From Nitrospinaceae bacterium (lineage in GTDB: Bacteria > Nitrospinota > Nitrospinia > Nitrospinales > VA-1), in contig JALPWY010000017.1 in the NCBI GenBank assembly GCA_023271875.1, positions 1 to 34,418 on the forward strand: a DNA stretch of 34,418 nucleotides. Reading direction: 5' to 3'. Below are positions 9,374 to 16,313 of the stretch, piece after piece; the stretch's first letter is position 1; the number at the start of each line of letters is the position of its first letter. Both the position numbers and the translations under genes were made by a program. Under the pieces are notes generated by a model that was not told where the DNA came from, did not search any database, and saw only the letters and a program-made list of their open reading frames with translations.

Positions 9374-10099
9374 TTACTGAAGGTTGACACCTGAAGCGTA
9401 ATACTTATTTTTGCCAGCCGCTCCTACGGCACCAGCCCCCCAATTAAATCCTTTATATTTTCCCAGTGATTGACTATCATTCATGTCACCGATAAATTCC
9501 ATGGCAAAACCAGTCGTCTGCGCTTCGATGATGACCGAACCCCAGTAGGTAAGCATGGTTGTATCTCTGAAGCCAGCTCCATCCTCAGCCTGACCGGATA
9601 CTGATACACCATACGCCCCACCCTTTCTTAACATGGGATGAGACGTCACTGGGTTGACACGAATATGACCGTATGTAAAATCCGTGGTACCAGATAAAAA
9701 TACCGCATCCGTGATAGCCGTTGTATTAATAGTAGCGTGATTCGTTGGGACAATAAACACACGCGTGGTTTGCCCGGATCTAATAGTAAAACTTTCAGCA
9801 GTGTCGTACGCGGATCCGGCGCTCGTGATAGCGTTCATTTTAACTCCTATTACTGAAGCCATACCCGAAAGTGATGAGTGGGAAACCGCGACGAAAGTAT
9901 ATGAAGACCCCCCCTCGACCTGCCAATATGGAGAAACGACGAGAAAATTGTTGGCATAGTCGGCTAAGCCTCCATCGCCTCCATCTCTAGATGCAGTTTT
10001 ATCTAAAACAGCATTTCCAAAAGCGTTCCCTACCAGAAGTGCAAGAAATGCGGTCATTGCGATACCGATAAAATATCGCTTTAAGTGATTGATTTTCAT
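9374..10099 (-). CDS. Secreted protein of unknown function, paralogue 2
   Basis: An unrecognised exported protein of 241 residues. The N-terminus MKINHLKRYFIGIAMTAFLALLVGNAFGNA is a signal peptide with probable cleavage after an A-x-A/G-type site around residue 30. The mature part shares blocks with the 8550 protein: SYTFVAVSHSSL, IGVKMNAI, FTIRSGQTTRVFIV, ATIN, LTYWGSV and GFAMEFIGDMNDS. Spacing between blocks is kept, so they are true paralogues and probably the product of a tandem duplication; it lacks the N-terminal cysteine pair. AGGAG stands 8 bases before the ATG. It is first in the pair and its promoter must lie in the long region 10100-11122. A role as a surface or matrix protein is possible but is only inference from export and composition. 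Confidence 0.8.
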   Translation of the reverse strand: MKINHLKRYFIGIAMTAFLALLVGNAFGNAVLDKTASRDGGDGGLADYANNFLVVSPYWQVEGGSSYTFVAVSHSSLSGMASVIGVKMNAITSAGSAYDTAESFTIRSGQTTRVFIVPTNHATINTTAITDAVFLSGTTDFTYGHIRVNPVTSHPMLRKGGAYGVSVSGQAEDGAGFRDTTMLTYWGSVIIEAQTTGFAMEFIGDMNDSQSLGKYKGFNWGAGAVGAAGKNKYYASGVNLQ

Positions 10100-11122
10100 T
10101 GTTTTTACTCCTGTATATTCAAATTGATATATTCAAGTGAATTAAAATTTTAAAAATAACGGTTTTCGTTTTGACCGACCGTCACGGTTTCTTTCACCAC
10201 CTCCTTTTCTGATTAAAAACACGTTAATATTAAATAGTAATCGTGATTTTTTCCCTTAAAAACATTGAAATTGATAAACCAACATCCCTAAACGGCATTA
10301 CCATTAGGGGGCGTCAAAAACCAATGTTTCAAATATAAAATAACACTAATCAGCTATCCTATCGGTCGATAAGGCCAATACCTTAAAAAAAATTAACGCG
10401 TTTTATGTTTTAAGGCATCTATTTTATCTCTTATTTTTTTTAAAAATTTTAATACTTTTCAAATGATTTAGGGAATCCAACCTGAACCGATATCTATCTT
10501 ATTGAATTTTATAGACTTAAATTATTTGTCAGCGTTTTTATAGGTTGCCTATAACACCGATGCATGGTCTAGCTGATATCCCAAAATATTCTTAAAATTA
10601 AGGTAGCCTCCAGACACTATGATTCAGACATCGCGGGTTAGTAAAATGGCCCCTCCAAATCATATTGGAGAATCTACGCTACCGTCCCAAAAATATTGGG
10701 TTGATTCTTATTTTTTAAAGATTATTTTTGCTCCGAAACTAATAAAACATCAATAGTATTGATAATATAAGCCCCAAGTATTGATAATATAAGCCCCATC
10801 TCATAATTGTAAAATTATGAGGATACCCCAATGGAATAGGAGTTAGGTGGTTGCAAATATTAAAACCTGCCCTCGATCAGGCGAGCCGGTCAAATATTTT
10901 TAAAATTGGGAAAACCGGCCGGATTGTTTATAATCACTTAGCTGGTACGGCGTGGTTCGTTTTAAAGTTCGTTGATTAGAATGTGAGTCCAACAAAATCA
11001 TATTTAACTTGGGGTCACTCAAATCTAAAAATCAAGTTTTCTCAAAGATTCTGCAACTCTCAGACCTGACTCGTACTTCAACCAATTTCTTAAAATATAT
11101 CTGAGCTTTTTTAATACGTAAT
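10100..11122. other. 1 kb intergenic region between divergent genes, with repeats and palindromes
   Basis: No convincing coding region or known RNA was seen here. It is AT-rich and separates the secreted pair (minus) from rodZ (plus). Structures found: TATATTCAA twice (10114-10122, 10128-10136) just upstream of the secreted gene; ACCGT-C-ACGGT (10178-10188); CCCTAA/TTAGGG (10286-10291 with 10304-10309); CTCCAA/TTGGAG (10653-10658 with 10665-10670); CCCAA/TTGGG (10686-10690 with 10696-10700) followed by a T-rich stretch; a 22-bp tandem duplication (10755-10798); CTCATAATT/AATTATGAG (10800-10821); and GCCGGT/ACCGGC (10885-10890 with 10914-10919). It could hold operators, a long leader or an unrecognised RNA. 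Confidence 0.5.
10755..10798. repeat. 22-bp perfect tandem duplication
   Basis: Two identical 22-bp units lie at 10755-10776 and 10777-10798; each begins AGTATTGATAATATAAG and ends in CCCCA. An AT-rich inverted repeat (CTCATAATT/AATTATGAG, 10800-10821) follows one base later. It may be a recent slippage duplication or a pair of protein-binding sites upstream of rodZ. Confidence 0.85.
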
Positions 11123-12061
11123 ATGACTATGGCAGAAGATTTTGGTTCTTATTTAAAATCTGAACGTGAACTCCGGGGTGTCACCCTGGATGAATTGTAT
11201 TCGAAAACTATGATTCCAGTTCGCCATCTACAGGCGCTGGAAAACAACCAGTTTGATGAACTACCCGAAGAGGTGTTTATAATAGGATACATTCGATCTG
11301 TCGCTAAAGTCATTGGCGCTCAAGAGGATGAAGTGCTCTCTACCTACATGGACATAAAAAAAACTGCTCCTTCAATAGACACCAACAAGCCAAGGACCTT
11401 AAATCAGAAGCGTTCCACGCTCGACCCAAAATTTATTTTTGTACTGAGCCTTACCGTTTTATTTTTATCAGGGGTCGTGTGGGGTATAAATATTCTAATT
11501 AACAAGTCCAATAAGGATTCAACAGAATCTACCCCCACACTGTCTAAGCAAAAACAAAACAATACGAAAGAAGAACCTGCAAATAATTTATCTGCCGAAA
11601 ATACTAAGATCAACGATACATCGACCGCCTTAACGACATCCGCATTATCTTCCACAACTTCGGCAATCGGTTCCAAGGCACCTACTGAAAAACCACCTAA
11701 TAATCTTTCTACAAAACCTGATGGTGATCTGAACCAAAGTGTACTAGCTGATATAGCTGGTAAAGAAAATACAGATGAAACTTCCGCCTCATATACAGAG
11801 AGTAATATGCCGTTGAAGTTGCGCGTCAGGGTCAAGGGCGACGTCTGGTTGAATATAATGGTGGATGATTCGCCAGTCGAGAGCTTTGTACTTACAAAAG
11901 GATCTGAAAAAATATTTTATGGGGAAAAACAATATCTCATAAACGCTGGCAATAAAAATTTAATCGCGCTGACACTCAATGACACGGCAATAAATTTTCC
12001 TAATGGAAACAAAGAAGATATCGTGACAAATTTTACCATCAACGCACAACTCGTTGAGTGA
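11123..12061 (+). CDS. rodZ: RodZ-like membrane protein (HTH + DUF4115)
   Basis: RodZ links the MreB cytoskeleton to the cell-wall elongation machinery in the inner membrane. The three expected parts are visible. Residues about 5-80 form a RodZ-type helix-turn-helix (FGSYLKSERELRGVTLDELYSKTMIPVRHLQALENNQFDELP, then FIIGYIRSVAK). A single transmembrane segment spans about 104-126. A Ser/Thr/Asn-rich periplasmic linker follows, and from residue 229 a C-terminal DUF4115 beta domain (LKLRVRVKGDVWLNIMVDDSP...) runs to the end. The ATG at 11123 was chosen; MAEDFG from 11129 is equally possible, and no strong ribosome site separates them. It stands alone at the end of a long intergenic region, so it has its own promoter. 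Confidence 0.85.
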   Translation: MTMAEDFGSYLKSERELRGVTLDELYSKTMIPVRHLQALENNQFDELPEEVFIIGYIRSVAKVIGAQEDEVLSTYMDIKKTAPSIDTNKPRTLNQKRSTLDPKFIFVLSLTVLFLSGVVWGINILINKSNKDSTESTPTLSKQKQNNTKEEPANNLSAENTKINDTSTALTTSALSSTTSAIGSKAPTEKPPNNLSTKPDGDLNQSVLADIAGKENTDETSASYTESNMPLKLRVRVKGDVWLNIMVDDSPVESFVLTKGSEKIFYGEKQYLINAGNKNLIALTLNDTAINFPNGNKEDIVTNFTINAQLVE

Positions 12062-12181
12062 GTTCTGTCAGCACCAGATTAAACGGTTTACCTGTATTGA
12101 ATATTTATTTTTCCATTTTTAAAATATTTCTGTATGAAGCCAGATATGTCATAACGCTTTATTTCATCTAAAAAAACTTTC

Positions 12182-12418
12182 ATGAACGAAGCATCGGGGC
12201 CTACTAAACTCACAGGAGCCAAGCAAATCGCTTACTGTACCTGTATGCAATCAGCTCACTGGCCTCATTGTGATGCTACCCACCATACCGCTGGTGGTAG
12301 CGGGCCTAAAATTATGGAACTAGATAAAGATAAAACCTATATGTTATGTAGATGCTTTAAAAGCAAAAATAAACCTTTCTGCGATGGTTCCCACCTAAAT
12401 ACCAAACCTGACCGTTGA
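12182..12418 (+). CDS. Double CDGSH iron-sulfur domain protein
   Basis: A 78-residue soluble protein with two CDGSH-type motifs of pattern C-x-C-x2-S-x3-P-x-C-D-x-[ST]-H: CTCMQSAHWPHCDATH and CRCFKSKNKPFCDGSH. Each supplies three Cys and one His to a [2Fe-2S] cluster, so a single chain should hold two clusters, as in CISD3/MiNT and its bacterial relatives. These are linked to electron or cluster transfer and redox sensing; the role here is unknown. The first motif reads CDAT, a common variant of CDGS. No clear ribosome site precedes the ATG at 12182. It is followed by the FGE-fold lipoprotein, whose frame overlaps the end of this gene if the TTG start at 12415 is used. Confidence 0.9.
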   Translation: MNEASGPTKLTGAKQIAYCTCMQSAHWPHCDATHHTAGGSGPKIMELDKDKTYMLCRCFKSKNKPFCDGSHLNTKPDR

Positions 12419-12468
12419 TCCCGCCTGTACAATTCATTGCACGGCCATTCAATGTAAAGAAGCCTGTT

Positions 12469-13323
12469 ATGAACTCCATCCCTAAGATTGTGTCTTTGTG
12501 CTGGGTTCGATATTTTACCCTGTTCTTATATCTTCTTATATTGAACGGATGTTTTTCATCAAAAGCTCCAACTAAGAATGCAATGGTTCTTATTCCCGAT
12601 GGAGTATTTACCATGGGATACAATATTGACAATAAAAAAGACTGGGGAGATACCGATGAAGAACCAGTCCATAAAGTATTTTTGAAATCATACTATATCG
12701 ATCGGTATGAGGTGAGCGCCTCTCAATTTTCAAATTTTTTAAACCAACATCAAAAACAATCACCACTCTATTTTCAGACTGGTCTGGGAGTCACCATCGA
12801 AAAGATTGGCAGCCAATTTCGTCCACGAGCAGGTCTCGAAAATTACCCTGTCAATCGAGTTTCCTGGTTCGGTGCCGATACCTATTGCCGATGGGTCAAC
12901 AAACGCTTGCCTACTGAAGCGGAGTGGGAAAAAGCCTCGCGGGGAACCGATAGTAGAGTTTTCCCTTGGGGTGATGAATTTCCAACCAATGAACGTGTGA
13001 CCTTCCGGAGAAAATTTAATCTACTTGGATTTAATGCTCTAGAAAAAATTGATTCAATGCCTGCCGGACGATCACCCTATGGGATTCATCATATGGCAGG
13101 CAATGTGTGGGAGTGGGTTAATGATTGGTACAGGGATATTTATTACGAGGTCTCACCCTTTGCCAATCCAAAAGGTCCTGACTCGGGAATAAGTAAGGTT
13201 TTACGCGGTGGTAATTGGTATTACAAAGCTTATTACATGCGGACTACGTACCGATTTAACGATAAACCGGATTCATTTAAAAATTGGCAGGGATTTCGGT
13301 GTGCCAAGGATCTGAACTATTAA
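12469..13323 (+). CDS. FGE-sulfatase (SUMF1)-fold lipoprotein
   Basis: Residues 1-28 form a lipoprotein signal (MNSIPK...LLILNGC; lipid-modified Cys28). The rest, about residues 38-283, is an FGE-sulfatase domain: MVLIPDGVFTMG, the EEPVHKVFLKSYYIDRYEVSASQFSNFL block, PVNRVSWFGADTYCRWVNKRLPTEAEWEKASRG, PWGDEF, GIHHMAGNVWEWVNDWY, LRGGNW and WQGFRCA. The two active-site cysteines used by true formylglycine-generating enzymes are absent after LRGGNW (YYKAYYMRTTYRF follows), so it is probably a non-FGE member of the fold with a binding or structural role in the envelope. The frame is open back to a TTG at 12415 that overlaps the CDGSH stop; the ATG at 12469 gives a proper signal peptide and was preferred. 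Confidence 0.85.
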   Translation: MNSIPKIVSLCWVRYFTLFLYLLILNGCFSSKAPTKNAMVLIPDGVFTMGYNIDNKKDWGDTDEEPVHKVFLKSYYIDRYEVSASQFSNFLNQHQKQSPLYFQTGLGVTIEKIGSQFRPRAGLENYPVNRVSWFGADTYCRWVNKRLPTEAEWEKASRGTDSRVFPWGDEFPTNERVTFRRKFNLLGFNALEKIDSMPAGRSPYGIHHMAGNVWEWVNDWYRDIYYEVSPFANPKGPDSGISKVLRGGNWYYKAYYMRTTYRFNDKPDSFKNWQGFRCAKDLNY

Positions 13324-13333
13324 CCTGGGTTTA

Positions 13334-14242
13334 TTATTTAAGGATTTTTTTGATCGCCCACTCCACATTGATTTTTTTATTGCAGTATTTAAAAATCGCC
13401 TCGCTCAAGGGCATCAGTGAACAGTGTTCCGTTAATATTCCAGCCTCACTGCTGTTGATAATCGTGGTTGGACCGGGACGCTTCCAGGTCGTGAAAGCCC
13501 AATCAAACCACTGCTTCGACACCGACATAGATTTTAATGTGGGTAGGGAACGACCATTGACATCTATTTCATAAACTATATTTTCCCGTTGTTTTTCAAT
13601 GGTATCACTCAGATCTATATTTTCATCTTCGCTGTCTCGACTATGAGTCTTCTTTTTAGGATAGGACAAGTCCTGCCCTGTAAAAATAATGGGATTCGCT
13701 CCCGATTGGAATGCCAGGTCGTAACCAATGGAGAGCACACTCCCACCTGGTGTCAAACGGCCAATCGCTGGTATTTGATTTGCGATTTCTACTAAAACGG
13801 GTATATCCGGGGCGTGTTTATGAAAAAAAATTACATCCCCTTCCCATAGATCTAGAACACGTGGATGTATTATAGAAGGAGCTATCAGGGTCATTCCCCG
13901 ATGGGAAACACCTTGGAAAAACTTTGCTATTTCTTCCTGAGGATCCAAGCTTATCACCATTGAGGGTAGTATTCCCTGCAACAGCAAAGGCTTTAAAGAA
14001 GCGTCGCTGGCCAGGATCATTGAGTGGCCCTGCGCGCGACCAAGCAAATTGATATTCTTGTCTAAAGACGGACCCGCGCCAACTATGATAGCGGGAACCT
14101 CTTTGAACTTTCGGGCCAAAGCAACAACCCCTAGATTTTTTTGAATCACGTTTCGATTCGCTTGAAAATTTTGTTGCCAGAGGTCGTTAAAGCGAAGGCT
14201 AGTAGCAGATTTGACTTCTTGGATATGCCGTTCTTCGTTCAT
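13334..14242 (-). CDS. DUF115 / MptE-like protein, possible motility accessory factor (Maf)
   Basis: A cytosolic 302-residue protein whose core, from about residue 50, carries PAIIVGAGPSLDKN, LASDASLKPLLLQGILPSMVISLDP, TPGGSVLSIGYDLAFQSGANPIIFTGQDLSY. This is the DUF115/MptE-like fold found in 6-hydroxymethylpterin pyrophosphokinase MptE and in Maf proteins that glycosylate flagellin with nonulosonic acids. It is shorter than typical Maf proteins (600 or more residues) and seems to hold mainly the core. It lies downstream of flgE on the same strand, but a terminator (14304-14325) stands between, so it likely has its own promoter in 14243-14303. It ends 10 bp from the convergent FGE-fold gene. 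A role in flagellar glycosylation is inference from family and place. Confidence 0.75.
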   Translation of the reverse strand: MNEERHIQEVKSATSLRFNDLWQQNFQANRNVIQKNLGVVALARKFKEVPAIIVGAGPSLDKNINLLGRAQGHSMILASDASLKPLLLQGILPSMVISLDPQEEIAKFFQGVSHRGMTLIAPSIIHPRVLDLWEGDVIFFHKHAPDIPVLVEIANQIPAIGRLTPGGSVLSIGYDLAFQSGANPIIFTGQDLSYPKKKTHSRDSEDENIDLSDTIEKQRENIVYEIDVNGRSLPTLKSMSVSKQWFDWAFTTWKRPGPTTIINSSEAGILTEHCSLMPLSEAIFKYCNKKINVEWAIKKILK

Positions 14243-14303
14243 TAAAAATAATGTAACAAAATCCTCTAATTCAATCTACCTTCAAAAAAGTGAACCATAA
14301 AAA

Positions 14304-14325
14304 AACCCGGGCTGAAGCCCGGGTT
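14304..14325 (-). terminator. Rho-independent terminator after the hook operon
   Basis: A perfect 9-bp GC-rich stem, AACCCGGGC/GCCCGGGTT, with a four-base loop (14313-14316). On the minus strand it is followed by a T run (14299-14305 region). It lies about 26 bp after the flgE stop. The plus-strand side is followed by TAAAAAAA, so it is directional. Confidence 0.93.
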
Positions 14326-14351
14326 AAAAAAATTATTATTAAATATAATAA

Positions 14352-15596
14352 TTATCGTACAAGGTTGACTGACTCGGAAAGCAAATCGTCAGTTGTGGTA
14401 ATAAGCCTTGCGCTTGCCTGATAGGCTTGTTGTGTTTTGATCATCGTAACAAATGCCTGGGCAATATCTACATTGGAAAGCTCAAGCGATTCACCAAGAA
14501 TTTTACCAAGTCCACCCGTATCAGGAACACCAATAGTTGGCTGTCCAGACTCTTGAGATTCCGTGTATTTGTTATTACCGGAACGGTTTAATCCTGAAGG
14601 AGATAAAAAATCCGCCATTGCAATTCTGTTTAAAAGTTCCGTTTGACCATTATTAAACAGACCCATGATATCGCCCACAGGGGTCACTGACAGTCCAAGC
14701 AAGGTACCCGTGGCATATCCGTCTTGAACAAGTGAATTATTATTAGAATTCGCGGCAAACCCTGTTAGCTTTCCGTGAGTATTCCCGGATGCATCTACAA
14801 GATCCCAAAGCAAGCTCATCTCGTTTGCCGGGGTAGTAGCATTATCAAAGTTTAATGTAAATGTATGGTCTGCAGCGTCTGCACCATCCACATGGCTTAA
14901 TTGGCCTTTGGTATCAAAAGTAACTGTTCCCGTTGCACCAGCAGTAATGGTTCCCTCAGAAGGAACGGCCGAATAACTCCATTTGTTGGCTGATGCAACT
15001 TTAGTGAAGGTGACATTTAGAGTGACTATTGAACCAACAGAGTTATAAAGTGTAACAGGAGTTATGAAAGTTGTGGTTGCCGTCGATGCCGCATTTAATT
15101 GCGTACCTGAATTAAAATAGGTACTTGCATTTGGAGTCGACTGGACACCTGCCAGATCAATATCTTCCATAGTGGTTGATAGTACATCGTTGTTATAGTC
15201 AAATCCTTTTAAAATTTCTCCTGTCATGCTTTGTACCAGGCCCAACTCATTAATACGGAACTGACCGTTTCGAGTATAAAATTGATCGGTATTACCATGT
15301 GTACTCGTTATAAAAAAACCGTTCCCATCAATAGCGAGGTCCAAAGCATTGGGCGAGTGCTCAATCGCACCTTGATCCCATACTTGAAGCACTCCGCTTA
15401 ATTGCGAACCACCACCCAACTGACTGGTAACCGCACCATTATGCAAAACAGTACTGAAAATATCCCCGAATACTGGGGCGCTTCCCTTAAAACCAACCGT
15501 GTTAACATTGGCAATGTTATCACCAATGATTTCCATGGCTTTCGATTGTCCGGACAGACCTGATACTCCGGTAAAAAGTGTGCTTATAAGTGACAT
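14352..15596 (-). CDS. flgE: Flagellar hook protein FlgE
   Basis: Subunit of the extracellular hook that joins basal body and filament; exported by the flagellar type III system. The 414 residues begin with MSLISTLFTGVSGLSGQSKAMEIIGDNIANVNTVGFKGS, the D0/D1 flagellar rod-hook motif, and end with the matching helix LELSNVDIAQAFVTMIKTQQAYQASARLITTTDDLLSESVNLVR. The centre is Thr/Ser/Asn-rich and beta-like, with GNGFFITS near residue 90 as in other rod/hook proteins. AGGAGAAG stands close before the ATG, a strong ribosome site fitting an abundant protein. It is last in the fliK-flgD-flgE operon, 19 bp after flgD, and ends at a GC-rich terminator. Confidence 0.96.
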   Translation of the reverse strand: MSLISTLFTGVSGLSGQSKAMEIIGDNIANVNTVGFKGSAPVFGDIFSTVLHNGAVTSQLGGGSQLSGVLQVWDQGAIEHSPNALDLAIDGNGFFITSTHGNTDQFYTRNGQFRINELGLVQSMTGEILKGFDYNNDVLSTTMEDIDLAGVQSTPNASTYFNSGTQLNAASTATTTFITPVTLYNSVGSIVTLNVTFTKVASANKWSYSAVPSEGTITAGATGTVTFDTKGQLSHVDGADAADHTFTLNFDNATTPANEMSLLWDLVDASGNTHGKLTGFAANSNNNSLVQDGYATGTLLGLSVTPVGDIMGLFNNGQTELLNRIAMADFLSPSGLNRSGNNKYTESQESGQPTIGVPDTGGLGKILGESLELSNVDIAQAFVTMIKTQQAYQASARLITTTDDLLSESVNLVR

Positions 15597-15615
15597 GAGA
15601 CTTCTCCTCTTTCTT

Positions 15616-16284
15616 TTATTGATTTATGCTGACTCGTTTGATTGTACTAATAGGTAATTCTTTTCCGTTAACGATGGCATACGTTTCGTCCTTTCCAAAT
15701 ACAACGTCACTGACTAGGCCGGAGGAAAATGTATCCACCGCAATTGGCGCGCCGGCTTGATTGTCAGCCTTCACCGTAAAAGAATAGGTACCTGCAGGAA
15801 GTGGATTCCCATGTTTATCGAATCCATCCCAAGAGGCACTGTTTTTTCCTTGTCCTTGATTATCAATCCTGACCATATCGATCTGACTACCTGTGCTATC
15901 AAAAATATCAATTCGAACGGATTCGGCATCGCTAGCTAAGGAATAGCTAAGAGTCTCTGAAGAATTTGCAGAATGATTGAAAGCGTTGCCATATGACTCT
16001 ACGGTTTTACCAATAAGGTTTAGTGATGAAGTGTTTTGTGAAGCTGTCTGAAGTTTCTGAAGGATTTCAAGGTTTGAGTTCACGTTAGTCATTTGCTCCA
16101 ATCCGCTGAACTGGGCGAGTTGCGCACTGAAATCCTGTGCGCCCATTGGATCAAGAGGATCCTGCGCTGACAACTGCGCTATAAGCAACTTGAGAAAATC
16201 ATCTTTCCCCAATGAACTATCATCAGCCATTTTCGTTACTGTTTTGCTGTTATCTATCGAGGTGACTCCTGGAATCATTTCCAT
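15616..16284 (-). CDS. flgD: Flagellar hook assembly protein FlgD (hook cap)
   Basis: Scaffold that caps the growing hook and adds FlgE units. The 222 residues include the N-terminal FlgD motif [45 protein letters not shown] (about 25-70). The C-terminal part contains the Ig-like/FLgD region ending in [23 protein letters not shown] (about 155-180). The end [28 protein letters not shown] is usual for the family. AGGAG lies about 10 bases before the ATG. It lies between fliK (29 bp upstream) and flgE (19 bp downstream) on the same strand, a common hook-gene order. Confidence 0.95.
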   Translation of the reverse strand: MEMIPGVTSIDNSKTVTKMADDSSLGKDDFLKLLIAQLSAQDPLDPMGAQDFSAQLAQFSGLEQMTNVNSNLEILQKLQTASQNTSSLNLIGKTVESYGNAFNHSANSSETLSYSLASDAESVRIDIFDSTGSQIDMVRIDNQGQGKNSASWDGFDKHGNPLPAGTYSFTVKADNQAGAPIAVDTFSSGLVSDVVFGKDETYAIVNGKELPISTIKRVSINQ

Positions 16285-16313
16285 TTTTTAATCTCCTAAA
16301 ATAAGCAATGTGC

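Noticed and set aside
10686-10700. CCCAA/TTGGG hairpin followed by a T-rich stretch as a terminator.
   Set aside because: The stem is only 5 bp, the T run is about ten bases away, and no gene ends upstream on that strand.
14304-14325. Hairpin as a bidirectional terminator also serving the plus-strand FGE-fold gene.
   Set aside because: That gene ends at 13323, almost 1 kb away with an opposite gene between, and the plus side of the hairpin is followed by A residues, not T.
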